64,000 bases of DNA from Tenodera sinensis (Eukaryota; Arthropoda; Insecta; Mantodea; Mantidae). The notes beneath the pieces were generated by a model. The model was given only the letters and a program-made list of their open reading frames with translations. It was not told where the DNA came from and made no database searches. Both the position numbers and the translations under genes were made by a program. Below are positions 32,068 through 42,810 of this stretch, one piece after another. Where the stretch lies: the NCBI GenBank assembly GCA_030765045.1, contig CM060964.1, forward strand, positions 169,258,719 to 169,322,718, in the 5' to 3' direction. Each line of letters begins with the position of its first letter. Position 1 is the stretch's first letter.

Positions 32068-33612
32068 TTTTTTTTTTTTTTTTTTTTTTAAAGGGGAGAC
32101 AGAAAGAGAGTTGGACGGGAGAAAGAGTTGGCTTATTACACCGGGGAGGGAAAAGGGTTATGGGATGGAGTTTTCTCGGGGGGGATAAGGGAAGAAGTGT
32201 AACGTAGGTGGGGAGGTACCGCCGAAGCACCCTCGCAGTGCGTTGGTGTACAGCCGGTAAGATTACCGGCATCGCATAAGGATTGCCGTGTGACAGTCAT
32301 GAACAAGTCCTGACTGTCACACACGGGAAGTGGACGTGGGAAATAGATGGAGGAGTAAGGATTTATTTTATTACGGGGGGTGACGGCGTTCACGTAGGCA
32401 AAGGCAGCTCAGACGGCGATGTCGAGAAGCGAAGTTCTCAATGTTGAGAGGTGTTGAATAGCTGTTGGTTGCGCTTCCTGGTGAGAACCGCGTCGCATTC
32501 CATAACCTCACATAGCTGGCTACATGGTGCAGTCCCATGGTCGTAGGGGTTGGTCCAATGTACTTCAGTTGTGTCTTGTTGGTAGTCTAGTTGCTGTGTT
32601 GCGTAGTGTTGCTGTGTTGCGTAGTGTTGCTGCGTTGCGTTGTCTTGCTGTGTTGCGTTGAGTTGCTGGTTGTAGTGCGTCTTCGGTCCGTAGTAGTCCC
32701 TCGGGTGATGGTATGTTTGGCGTTGAGTTGGTCGAGGAGGCACATTGACGAGATTTGCTATTACAGGTGGAGATTTTTCTGTCTGAGTAGTAGCTGCGCA
32801 GGTTGTTGTGTTTCTCGTCCTTTCCAGTCAGTTGACAGTGTCGTTGAATGAAGTTGTGATGTCCTTGAAGACGTCTCGTAAGTTGTAGTATAATCCGCAG
32901 AGTTCTTCGAATATAGTATTCGCTTTCTTGAGTTCTTCAGTGTGGTGAAGTAGGTTTCGTTCTATGTTTTTCAGTCTTTTGTTGCTTGTCCGTCGAAGTG
33001 AGTTCGTCTTGAGGCTGCATTTCTTGACGTCTTTATGTAGAGTTGCGATAGTAGTCGCTGATGTTTTGCGAAGCTCTTTCATTGAGTTATGGACGTCCTT
33101 GAGATGTTCCTGTGTAGCGATGGTGTCATTGTCAGCTACGTTGTTGGCGATAGAAGTAACGACGGAGTTGAGCTGCTGTAAAGTTCCTTCCATTCCGCCC
33201 AGGCGATGGTTGAGGCTTCGAACTTCCAGGCGAAGATCCTCCAACTCTTGTCTGGGCAGAGGTGGTCCATCGGTGGCTGCAGCGTAAGATGTGGTATCCT
33301 GTTGAGTTGGTGCTGTGTGTTGACTGGTGAAGGTCTGTGATGCGGCTGAGAAGCTGCGTTGACTGGTTCTGGTTGTCTGCTGAGTGCCCGAGGATAAAAG
33401 GGGCACTGTGCTTGCCCTGTATAATGGCCTAAGCCATTGCAGGTGGCACAGTACCGGCGTCGCCGACGCAAGTCGTGCGCGGTACACCATTGTGTGAGGC
33501 GACGTACCCCACAGTAGTGGCACCTTGGTGATGCGGTGCAGGATGTGGCGTCGTGTCCAAACCGGCAACAGCGCCGGCAGGGCACATGACGAGTGGCTCG
33601 GCTGGGCTCTGC
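32068..33612 (-). mobile_element. ORF1-only retroposon, copy A (5' truncated)
   Basis: On the minus strand it ends in a 22-base A tail (T run 32068-32089) preceded by ctctttctgtctcccctt. This 3' end is shared with copies B and C. It carries the zinc-knuckle part of ORF1 onwards and a 3' UTR with a ggtaat/attacc-type hairpin (about 32250-32275). There is no reverse transcriptase. The 5' end abuts the A tail of copy B. Confidence 0.88.
32438..33605 (-). pseudogene. ORF1/gag-like protein, copy A
   Basis: The frame from 33585 reads MPCRRCCRFGHDATSC (a CX2CX4HX4C knuckle), RCHYCGVRRLTQWC and YCATCNGLGHYTGQAQC. A frameshift near 33300-33400 leads to a coiled-coil stretch (LEDLRLEVRSLNHRLGGMEG, MKELRKTSATTIATLHKDVK). 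A second shift or gap near 32800 leads to a Gln/Thr-rich linker with repeated NATQQ/YATQQ and the end motif HGTAPCSQLCEVMEC. It lacks the N-terminal third found in copy C. The RNA-binding role is inferred from the knuckles. Confidence 0.85.
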
Positions 33613-34655
33613 TTTTTTTTTTTTTTTTTTTTTTTGGAAAGGGGAGACAGAAGTAGAGTTGGTAGGATAGAGAGTTGGCTTATTTCGCCGGGAGTGCGGG
33701 ATGAATCAGGATTACAGGGGAGGCTTGGAGGGGTGTGGCGTCGTGACCGGGTCCCGCTTAGCACCCCGGATAGTGCGGTCTTGCTGGCCACATGTTAAGC
33801 TATTAGCATGTGGGTACGTTGGGGGTCCGGGTGGTACCCATACCGGAGTCTGGGTAACACCGCGGGGAGTGCGGTGTGTTATAGACTGCGTGTTCATGAT
33901 TGTACTGTTTTTCGTGCTTGTGTAGATCGGCGTTGTCTGCGATGGTTGCTGTGGTGGCGAAGGCGGCGGTGTTGGTTGACAGCTATAGCTGGTGTGTATG
34001 CGTGGTGATGTTTGTTCCGGCCAGTCAGTTCTGTGTTGTTGTTCTGCAGTTTGTTACTTGTCTTCTTGCTTCCGGTTTGGGAACATGTAGGGCATGAGGT
34101 CGTCCGTAGTGATTCCTGAGTTGCTGCAGAGTTTGTACCGGCACTGGTGGGTGCATGGGTTGCTGCCGTGGTGGGCGTAGCCGCCACGGTTGAAGAGTGA
34201 GAGTTGCTTCGGAGTCAGTTGTCGTGGAGTTGGTTTTGAAGGTGTAGCTGGCTGATGAGATGGTTCCGTCGCTGGCGTTGGTGGCGCGGTAGGCTGGTGA
34301 CATTGTTGCTCGTAGTGCTGCCCGATGTTGAGTGGAGGTGGTGGTGAGGTCTGAGTACTTGCTTCGTGTGTGGTAGTCGAGGGTTGGTTTTCTATTCGGT
34401 GGAGTTTTCGTTGTATGGATGCCAGTAGTTCAGAGTTGTCGAGTTCTATGGTTGCGGTGCGGAGTTCTTCTAACAGTTTTGCAGCGGCATTAAAGCCAGT
34501 GGTGTGGTGTATCAGTTGTCTTGAGATTTGTGCATGTTCTTTGCGTTGTGTTCTGCATAGTGTGTTGGTTCTCTTGTTGATCTTCTGTTTGTCTCGCTGT
34601 AGTGATGTGAGTTTGTTGGTAGTGGTATTGTGTTGCTCGTGTACGGCAGTAGGAA
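33613..34655 (-). mobile_element. ORF1-only retroposon, copy B (5' truncated)
   Basis: The A tail is seen as a T run at 33613-33635, preceded on the minus strand by acttctgtctcccctttcc. The body contains only the C-terminal third of ORF1 and a 3' UTR with a cacatg/catgtg hairpin (33789-33811). The left end touches copy A and the right end meets copy C head to head. Confidence 0.85.
34040..34655 (-). pseudogene. ORF1/gag-like C-terminal part, copy B
   Basis: The minus strand reads NTTTNKLTSLQRDKQKINKR, HHTTGFNAAAKLLEELRTAT, a Pro/Thr-rich linker with THEASTQTSPPPP, then YAHHGSNPCTHQCRYKLC. This parallels SRTTTNKRLTGLKRLLTHHI ... HGHAPCDEMCDYMRC in copy C. Identity is modest, so the copies are old or from different subfamilies. 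The frame continues past 34655 only as junction sequence. Confidence 0.8.
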
Positions 34656-34763
34656 GACGCCTACCGGCGACACTGCACAAAGTTCGTACCCACGGGAAAA
34701 CACTGCAGCCGAGGATACACATACCGCACAACAGCAGGCCCAATCAGTCTTTCAAGGGGAGCA

Positions 34764-36553
34764 ATGGGGAAGAAGAAGACTCAACGCCGAACTTCAGCGC
34801 CAATCTCCGCCGCAACCGAGGCACCTCTGGGGGAGGCAGTGAGAGTGCCGGCCCCGGAGACCTCAACACCACGGCAACAGCTCAATCTACCGTCACCGAG
34901 GCACCTCTTGGGCAGGCAGTGAGAGTGCCGGCCCCGGCAACCTCAACACCACCGCAACTTGCAACAGCACATTCCGCCGTCACCGAGGCACCTCTTAGGG
35001 AGGCAGTGAGAGTGCCGGCCCCGGAGCCCTCAACACCACGGCATCCTGCAACAGCTCAATCTACCGTCACCGAGGCACCTCTTGGGCAGGCAGTGAGAGT
35101 GCCGGCCCCGGCGACCTCAACACTACCGCAAGCTGCATCAACTCAATCCGCCGTCACCGCACCTCGGGGGGAGGCAGTGAGAGTACCGATCCCCGAGATC
35201 TCGACACCACCTTCAGCTACAACACACCAACATGCATCGCCGACACCAACTGCTCCCTTTCCTGGGTGCAGTGTGGTGTTCCTTGGGATCCCCAGGGACA
35301 TACCGGAAAGGCATGTCCTCACAGCAGCACAGCACGAGTGGTCATCTGTTTTGAGGGCCACTCGCATCATCACCAACCATGGACCGTCCACCCTCGTGCG
35401 AGTCGTTTTTGCCGACACCAGGGACAGCGAGGCAGCCTTGAATGGAGGACTTTTCCTGCTTGGGAGACGTCATCTTGCAGAGCCCAGCCGAGCCACTCGC
35501 CAAGTGCCCTGCCGACGTTGTTGTCGGTTTGGACACGACGCGACATCCTGCACCGCACCACCAAGGTGTCACTATTGTGGGGCTCGTCGCCTCACACAAT
35601 GGTGTACTGCGCACGACTTGCGTCGACGTCGCCGGTACTGTGCTACCTGCAATGGCTCTGGCCATTACACAGGGCAAGCACAGTGCCCCTTCTATCCTCG
35701 GGCACTCAGCAGACATCCAGCACCAGTCGTCGCCGCCTCTAAGCCCCATAATAGACCTGCACCTGTCAACGCAGACACAGCACCATCTCAACTTGATACT
35801 CCAACCCAGTCTACGCAGCAACCAAGAACGAACTTCAACTACGCCGCCGCCGCCACCGCAGAACCACAAAAGCCCAGCAAGGAGGTCCAGCATCTTCGTT
35901 CTGAGGTTTATAGCCTCAGTCAACGCCTGGGCACCATTGAGGTCTCACTTCAAGAACTCACCACCGCCGTCTCCTCTTTCATCAACACCACCACCAACAC
36001 CATCTCCGAACTGAACTCAGAAGAATCCGTGAAAGCCCTACAAACAGAAGTCCGTACACTTCGACACCACCTCAACTCTTCAAGAACGACCACCAACAAG
36101 AGGCTTACTGGATTGAAACGTTTGCTCACTCACCACATCACCGGCTTCAACGCTGCAGCAAGGCTTCACAACGAACTTCGAGCTGCAGTGATTGAGTCGG
36201 ACAACACGGAACTTCTTCAATCCCTCAGGGGTGAGCTTGCTCGACTTGAGGAAATTCCAGACCCGCCTACTCCTCCCACAACACACGAAGTAGGAACACA
36301 AGTGGAGGAACAGCTCTACAACTCTCAACCCCAAGAGACAAAACACCATCTCCAGTATCAACGCCAACTTCACCATCCACACACCGCAGCATATACGTCC
36401 AGTCCTCCTCAACAAGCTCCACCACCGCAACGAAGAGAACAGGAGTCAATCGGCTTCTACAACCATGGTCATGCACCTTGTGACGAGATGTGTGACTACA
36501 TGCGCTGTAGCGGCAAAACACTAAATTTCCAATACAGACGTCCACCCAGATAA
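34764..36553 (+). CDS. ORF1/gag-like protein with 29-residue repeats, RRM-like region, zinc knuckles and coiled coil
   Basis: The likely start is ATG 34764 (MGKKKTQRRTSAPISA), entering the first of five 87 bp repeats (TEAPLGQAVRVPAPATSTP type, about 34815-35215). Spacing from unit 1 to 2 is 80, from a 7 bp loss that shifts the frame; from there to 36553 the frame is open. An RRM-like stretch (CSVVFLGIPRDIPERHVLTA, TLVRVVFADTRDSEAALNGG) precedes CRRCCRFGHDATSC (CX2CX4HX4C), CHYCGARRLTQWC and CATCNGSGHYTGQAQC. A coiled coil (LRSEVYSLSQRLGTIEVSLQ) and FNAAARLHNELRAAVIESDN follow, then a Pro/Gln linker and the end motif HGHAPCDEMCDYMRC. The layout matches ORF1 of Jockey-type LINEs; the role as RNA-binding nucleocapsid protein is inferred. 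The upstream open frame from 34370 is antisense to copy B and not part of the gene. Confidence 0.8.
34815..35215 (+). repeat. Five 87 bp coding tandem repeats in ORF1 copy C
   Basis: The accgaggcacct-type start recurs at 34815, 34895, 34982, 35069 and 35156 (last unit altered), giving spacings of 80, 87, 87 and 87. Each unit encodes 29 residues centred on EAVRVPAP. Confidence 0.9.
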
Positions 36554-36626
36554 TCCAGAATCGCCCAGTCATCTTCCGCCGAACTCCCCGTGTGTGCCAG
36601 TCAGGGCCCCGGCCAGCCTCCACGTA

Positions 36627-36645
36627 ACCGGTAATCGATTACCGG
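36627..36645 (+). promoter_or_regulatory. 3'-UTR hairpin of copy C (possible reverse-transcription recognition element)
   Basis: accggtaatc/gattaccgg folds as a 9 bp stem. Copies A (about 32253-32272) and B (33786-33812) have a hairpin at the matching place with different stem sequences, followed by the shared ggggtgct.agcgg text. Its role is inferred. Confidence 0.55.
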
Positions 36646-36894
36646 GCAAGTACCAAACTATCGAGGGTGCTCAGCGGAACCTCATCCCAACGCAACACTC
36701 CTCCCCAATCCTTCCCGTGAAATCCTTACATTCCGCACTTCCGGCGAAATAAGCCACTCTTTTCATCTCCAACTCTCTGTCTCCCCTTTATTAAAAAAAA
36801 AAAAAAACTAATTTCGCCACTATTTAGAAAAATTTTTTTTCATAAAAAAATATTACTTAAAAAAAAAAAGCCCAATCAGTGAACTTGCAACTAA

Positions 36895-37560
36895 AACTCA
36901 AAATGGGACTAACATTATATAAGACGCTTATCCGCCCTATACTCACATACACCGCTCCGGTCTAAGGTTATGCCGCAAAAACACACATTATGCGCCTACA
37001 AAACAAAATACTGTGACTGGTAGCAAAAGTGCCTTACACTGCACCAGCGGACTTATTACACAACGAATTAAAAATGCACACGATAGAGCAATTCATTAAA
37101 AAGCTCTCACATGATACGTATAAACACTTGCATAAACACCACAACCCTTTAGTAACGAACCTAGGCAAATATACTATGGAAATTTATAAACACGCTAGAC
37201 CGCTAGCGCTTTTCGACAGAAATCTAACTCCAAATAACACGGAAGTAGAGGAATTCTTGAACAATCTACTACACGACTAAATCAGACATTGACACAGGAC
37301 TGTTCCCTTCTCTCTCACACAACTAAACCTTCCTTTTCCCTGTTTCAGACCGCAGCCTGCCACAGAGCCCTACAAGCCCTCAGCGACTGCCGAGGCGGAC
37401 CGGGAGAACTAGGGCCTCCCACCAGTGTCCTACGTGCGCGGTGAAAGCGGGCCACCGTATGATGGAGTAGGACACTCCGACGCCCAGGCGAATCCCGGAT
37501 AAACACACATACGACAAGACCTGCCTGTCTCGGGCAGACGAAGTAGAAATCTAGCATGAT
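36895..37560 (+). pseudogene. LINE ORF2 C-terminal fragment and 3' UTR (Jockey-like)
   Basis: The plus strand reads KMGLTLYKTLIRPILTYTAP, stop, GYAAKTHIMRLQNKIL, stop, then YTAPADLLHNELKMHTIEQF to a TAA near 37278. This is the post-RT tail of Jockey-type LINE ORF2 (LYK.LIRPILTYA.PVWG, LQ..QNK). The following 280 bases include a GC-rich stretch without a poly-A that I could confirm. It begins right after A-rich spacer behind copy C. It could derive from an element that once supplied enzymes to the ORF1-only family, but nothing proves that. Confidence 0.75.
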
Positions 37561-37774
37561 AGCGTTCATCAAGCACGTATATAATTACAAAACAATAGCT
37601 GGTACCACAGATTATACCAGATGATCAACTCTGTGTTGTGGGCTGATGTCAGATGTTTCGACCGGTTCTTTTGCGAACTAATGATTCCGTCGGTAATGCC
37701 GTACGCCTCTATATCGACTGGACTGAGCTGAGCTGAGCTGCGCTACGCCACCTCCTCCCCTCCTCTTTGCCAGC

Positions 37775-38035
37775 ATCACTTGCCGATTTTCTTTCGTAGT
37801 CACAACTCCCGCACTCGTGAATAGTTTACGGCACTTTTCGAATATTCACACATTAGCCTAATACGCGTTACGTGAGCTACGTGGAAGCCATATGCGGTAA
37901 ACGATTCTTATCCACGTAGCTGATGTAACGCATATTACGCTAATATGTGATATGTGCTGTAAACAATTCATGAGTGCGCGAGATGTGACTTCGAAAGAAG
38001 TTAAATTAATTCCTGAATATAAGATCGGCAAGAAG
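37775..38035. mobile_element. Fold-back/MITE-like hairpin with ~95 bp arms
   Basis: 37791-37881 is the approximate reverse complement of 37907-37993: ctttcgtagtcacaactc against ctttcgaagtcacatctc, and gagctacgtgga against tccacgtagctg at the centre. The loop is about 25 bases. Pairing resumes outside at ttgccgat (about 37780 and 38025) after a 22-base interruption on the right. No transposase or clear target duplication was seen. Confidence 0.85.
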
Positions 38036-41000
38036 AAGCCACTTCTAAACTTGACGTTTTTTTCTATGTATGAATTGTTATGTGTCCAATTAATCATAAC
38101 TTTAGTAAGCCGATGTAGTGTGTCAGAGCACACAAATTGTTGAGCTTATGCAATATATTATTATTTTCTTTCTGTCAAGAACTTCAAAGCTTACAGCAAT
38201 TATAACTAAAAATGGCAGAGGAAAATAGGAATGGATATCACAAAGTTATGTGTAATGCAATTTTTTTTTGTACACAGTAAATTAGTAATAATGTTAAAAC
38301 AAACTTCTGAAAGATAACCTTAGTGACCAAGAAATAAACAACTAAGTAGATTCTAGATGAAAATACACCAACAACTATGTACAAAAAAACCAGTAATATT
38401 TCAAAAAGAAAACAAAGAAGTCATGTTAATGCCTATGTTTAATGAGATTTTGAAAAGCAATTACACTTTAATATATACATTATTTTCAGCACAAGTTTAC
38501 AAAAGAACGTATTAAGAGAAAGACCTGAAATTTGAGATTGTCTCATATGGCATTCATAGCTTATTTAAATGTTTAAAATTAGTACATGAGACAATGTCAG
38601 CAACCAAGCAGTATGCAAAATATACACAATACATATAACACTATCCAAGGTAGGTGCTGCCAAATCCAATTATGCTCTCCTGAAACAAACAACAGGAAAC
38701 AGTGCAAATAATTCATCAGTGTTTCATATAGTTCATTTCAAAACGATATCAAGTCCCATCTTAATCAAAATTTAGTTTGGTACAATTTCCTACTCTTAGT
38801 GTGTATTCTATAGTACTACTGACACATTTTATATCCTTTGCTATCCTTTTTCCTTTTGGGAGTTGGAATGTCGGAGTAAATCTTATTCTTTTCACAAACC
38901 TGATCAGTTCAAAACATTAAATTCTAGTTTCTAAGCCTGCTTGATACAACACAGATTTGTTTCTATATTGTTGGTGTGAATTGGCTGCACACTGATTGTT
39001 TATTTTGTGTAGGTGCCCTGGGTGTTTAAATGTGGAAGAGGGCGAGGATTTTCTGGCATAAAATTTTCTAGCACAGCTTCCTTCAGAAGGGAAGTTGTAG
39101 ACATGCAGCACAAAAAAGAGCTCAAACCTAATTAAGGAGGCCTCTGAGCAAAATTAAGCAATCTGTCATTCTCAACATAGTATGGGACGCTGAGAACTAT
39201 ATTAGTTAAAGTGCATCCATAAAAAAACTAATTTTTTCTTGTATATATATCTCTTACACAAGAATAGCATTGTTGTAATTATACCCCAAACTATTAAATG
39301 ATTTCGACCAACAACAAACTGTCAAACAGCTATTATACTTCACCTAGTGCAATGTCAAAAAGTATATTTACATTTAAATGAACATAACCTAATACAATGA
39401 CAAGCATTCTGAATAAATTGAGCAATTAATGACTGAGTAAGAGTATATCTAAGATCATTAATTACAGTTTTGTGGCTAAAATTCTGTTTCTGGGCCACGT
39501 GAAAACTCTGTTTACACCTGTGCTGCAAATATAATTTTAATGTAACACAGAACCAAATACAATTGTAACAACAGCTCCATGAATATTGAAAAGAAAACTG
39601 CTTTCATTGGTCCAATTATATTTTAACATGTTTATATGAATGGCTAAACCGAATGACATTTGATTTTTACAGGATACTATAATTTAGCTGGTCCATCACT
39701 AACTATAAAATATCCTGACACTTTTAACACATTCTCTCTTCATTCTCAGCAACTATTGTATGTTCATTACTCAGCAACACTGATCAAAACTTCTCTAATT
39801 TTGTAAATGCAACATTGTGGTATCACTTATTTACCATAAACTTGTTTCTTTATTTAAATATTTTTACTTATGCGGATGTCCACGTTCTAACATTTTGGTC
39901 CAAAGCATTGTATACAACTACAGAGCATTGTAGAACATCGAGAGTTGGATACAATTTTGTTGCATACAATTTCTATCCTATTTTTTGTATCCAATGTGAT
40001 ATAGTTGCATCTAATTTTTTCATCAAACTTGAAAATACTCAAATCAGTCAGTAACAAAGCAATATGGCAGAGTGCGCAAGCAACATGTAGTCAGCTGTTT
40101 TATACGTATGGCTCATGGTTCTTTTAATGTGATGTGTGTTTTAATAAAACGTTTTAAACTTTTTATGGAAGATTCAAAAACAATTTTTCATCACCATTAA
40201 CATATATTACTAAGGTGGCCATTACATAGCTAAATTTCATAAATAATAAAAAACCCAGTTAACAGTATGTTCAAATTTTACATTATGAAATGAGTTCAAA
40301 TCTCCTGTCATGTATACCAAGATTAAAACCATTACAATTGTACCTTATCTCTTTCGCACAGTAATAGTTTGTCTCATATTTGTGTCCTGGTGTGTAATAT
40401 TACCTTCTACAGGATGTAAAAGGTTGAGAAATAAAGCTTCGCCAATTTGTAGTAAACTGCCATAATTTTCCAATTCCTCTAACCTCAATTCGTTCTGTAG
40501 CAGACCCAATATACCCTAGCCTGTGTCCTGTTCTCATGACTGTGCCCACCATCTTTTTCTTGTAATACATATTTTCTTCCTACATAGACTTGTGGAAATA
40601 TATCCCAAAACCTATACTTAATATAGTAATCGCTAAATTAATATTTGCTTCTGCCATGTTTATTTTTCACACTTGCTATGTGAACTGTCATTTGTGTTGG
40701 ACCAAAATTCATCAGTGTGACAGACACTGTTTCTTTTGTGTACAATTCCATTGGATACAAAAAGTTTGGACCGTGGGACCCCCGCTTTAATCTCATATCA
40801 CTGGTTCTTCAAAGAAATGATACCATGAGCTATGTACCAGTAACATCACAATAATATTAAGATAGTGCAGACTGAAACATTGCTACAACTTATGAAGTAT
40901 TAATACCAGACATTTTACCACATCTTTCTTTACTGAAGTTTGAAACTTAAATGATTTCCTTGATAAAATGGCAGTATTATTTTACAAAGAACTTTATCTT

Positions 41001-42130
41001 AGCATGTGATCCTAGGCCATGTCATAATGCTGTACCCACAATATTCAGATTGTATGTACTAATCTCTCACAGTGACAAAATTAGAGAAAAGATAATTTAC
41101 TAAAGATGTAGCAATGAGTCTGCCATTGAGTTATTGCAGCAAAGTGGAAAATGTATTAAATATAAATTACTTCAAATGATAAATGAAGGAAATCTGTGCC
41201 ATAGTCCTGAAGATGCACTTCTGGAGATGTCGAGCACTGCAGTAGTTCATTTTGTAATATGCACAGTTCTGAAATTCAAAGAATGCAAAAGTGAATTTAA
41301 TATTAAAATGGGAAAGCAAAGACTTTCAATTCCAGTCTTCTAACAACTACATGCCTAAGGTTTCCGAATGGACTTCTCTTGCTGATTCATAGTTCATGAA
41401 CTATCAAGTTACTATGTTACTTATTATTAATGTTATCATTCTAAGCAGAGTAGATTCGAACTACAGCTGATTTGCAAAAAGTAATATTAGTCAATTCCAT
41501 ACCAACACAGTTCTATATTGAAAATAAGTAATGCAGATACATTACAATTCAGGTTATGTCAGGGTATTTAACATTTAGGTATTTAATACATGCATCATAC
41601 TTACCAACGACCTTTTGACAGTAGATTCATTTCCTCTTGCTGCACATACGCTCTAGTACATTTTTAAAATCTTGTGAGTTTTACAAATACAAGAATATTC
41701 TTCCAGATTTATTTTCGCTTCGCTGCCGTTAATAATATCACAAAACGTTAACCATATTTAAAATCAAAATCAGTTTTAAATTACGTCACTGCGTGTAGCA
41801 TCACCAACTTACACTCCATTAAATTAGGAAACTAGGTCTGTAATTTATGCATTTTAGGGATTGACTCAGTTCTGTCATTCTGTAATTCATTTTTTTGTAT
41901 GATTTATTCCTTCGTTTTATTGTTTTATTCAGAATTTTCTATTAATTGTTTCATAGTGCGATACTCCCATAATAACGAATATTGGCATCACTGATACTCA
42001 CTCTACCTCCATTAACATCCGGTAAAAAGAGACGTGCAGCGCTCGAAATGTTTGGTTCTCCTCAGAATTTTTTGGAAGCTTGATGCAGAACCGGAAGTGG
42101 CTAGTCCAGTTGACAGACTGTGGCTGATAC
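38036..42130. other. AT-rich DNA, no gene confirmed
   Basis: Four kilobases without a recognised transposon protein or RNA gene. Open frames at 38917-39111 (minus) and 41134-41343 (plus, INEGNLCHSPEDALLEMSS) have no family I know. If esc continues to lower coordinates, this is intron, but I could not identify a WD40 exon here. Confidence 0.4.
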
Positions 42131-42131
42131 T

Positions 42132-42460
42132 AACGACTTGCAGGTACATACCTGTGCAACACTGGACATAAGCTTAAATATTGTACGAAAAACATATCTT
42201 TTGTACCCTAATATTAACGTTAGCTCATATCATAACGACTTGTAGGTCTACACCTGTGCATCGCTAGATATAAGCTCTAATATTGCACGAATAACATCAG
42301 TTTACGCTAACACTAACATTAGCAAATACCATAACGACTGTGCAACGCTAGATGTAAGCTTAAATACTGCACGAATAACAACATTTTACGCTAACACTAA
42401 CATTAGCACGCACCATAATAACTAACAGGCCTATGCCTGTGCAACTTTAATCATAAGCAA
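42132..42460 (+). repeat. Tandem repeat, ~100 bp unit, 3.5 copies
   Basis: aacgacttgcaggtacatac recurs in altered form at 42132, about 42234, 42333 (shortened) and 42419. Each is followed by ctgtgcaac, ataagct, tattg/actgcacgaataac and a gctaacactaacattagc block. Confidence 0.8.
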
Positions 42461-42469
42461 GCACAAATA

Positions 42470-42810
42470 GCATCTCATATTAACACCAAGTTAACAACGC
42501 ATGTAATCCTCTTGGTCCTGTCCAGGTTTCATGGGCATTACCAAAAAGCAACATCTGACTTGCTCGCATGAACTACATGCCAGCTTAAAGCTTTCAAGTA
42601 ATAACCGGGGTGCTATGGGGGACCCGACTAACGCACGATGATGCACGATAACATCAGCATTGCACGATCTAACACGTGGAAGGGTTTTTTAGTGAGTAAC
42701 CCTCCCCCTTCAGGGCGCAGGGACCCTCGCACTGTTGGCCTCGGCATGTCAGCCTCCGCCTGTAACGGGTTTTTCCCCTCCATGGTAAAAAAAAAAAAAA
42801 AAAAAAAAAA
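42470..42810 (+). mobile_element. LINE 3' end with 24-base poly-A
   Basis: gtttcatgggcattacc (about 42526), GC-rich text with cccttcagggcgcagggacc, and an A run at 42787-42810. No coding block remains. It interrupts a Penelope terminus, whose sequence follows directly. The tandem repeat upstream could be part of the same element's 5' region. Confidence 0.6.

Larger units (their letters stand above)
34656..36806 (+). mobile_element. ORF1-only retroposon, copy C (probably full length)
   Basis: A short 5' leader (about 34656-34763), one ORF (34764-36553), a 250 bp 3' UTR with an accggtaatcgattaccgg hairpin (36627-36645), the shared 3' end ctctctgtctcccctttatt, and an A tail (36793-36806). The whole unit is about 2.15 kb. 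It has no endonuclease or reverse transcriptase frame, so it must use enzymes from another element. The exact 5' end and target duplication were not found. Confidence 0.85.

Noticed and set aside
32591..34097. Several plus-strand frames rich in Cys, Val and Leu (for example 32591-32851 and 32964-33287)
   Set aside because: Antisense shadows of the GC-rich ORF1 copies A and B.
32068..36806. Telomere array like HeT-A
   Set aside because: The three copies are in mixed orientation and are embedded in other transposons. Only the coding plan resembles HeT-A.
37630..37680. Hammerhead in ctgatgtcagatgtttcgacc
   Set aside because: A CTGATG box occurs but no stem II followed by GAAAC on the same strand.
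38917..39111. Minus-strand frame as an esc or other host exon
   Set aside because: No recognisable domain and no convincing splice signals. Left as unassigned.
41134..41343. Plus-strand frame as a host gene
   Set aside because: Open but short, with no family resemblance; AT-rich surroundings could yield it by chance.
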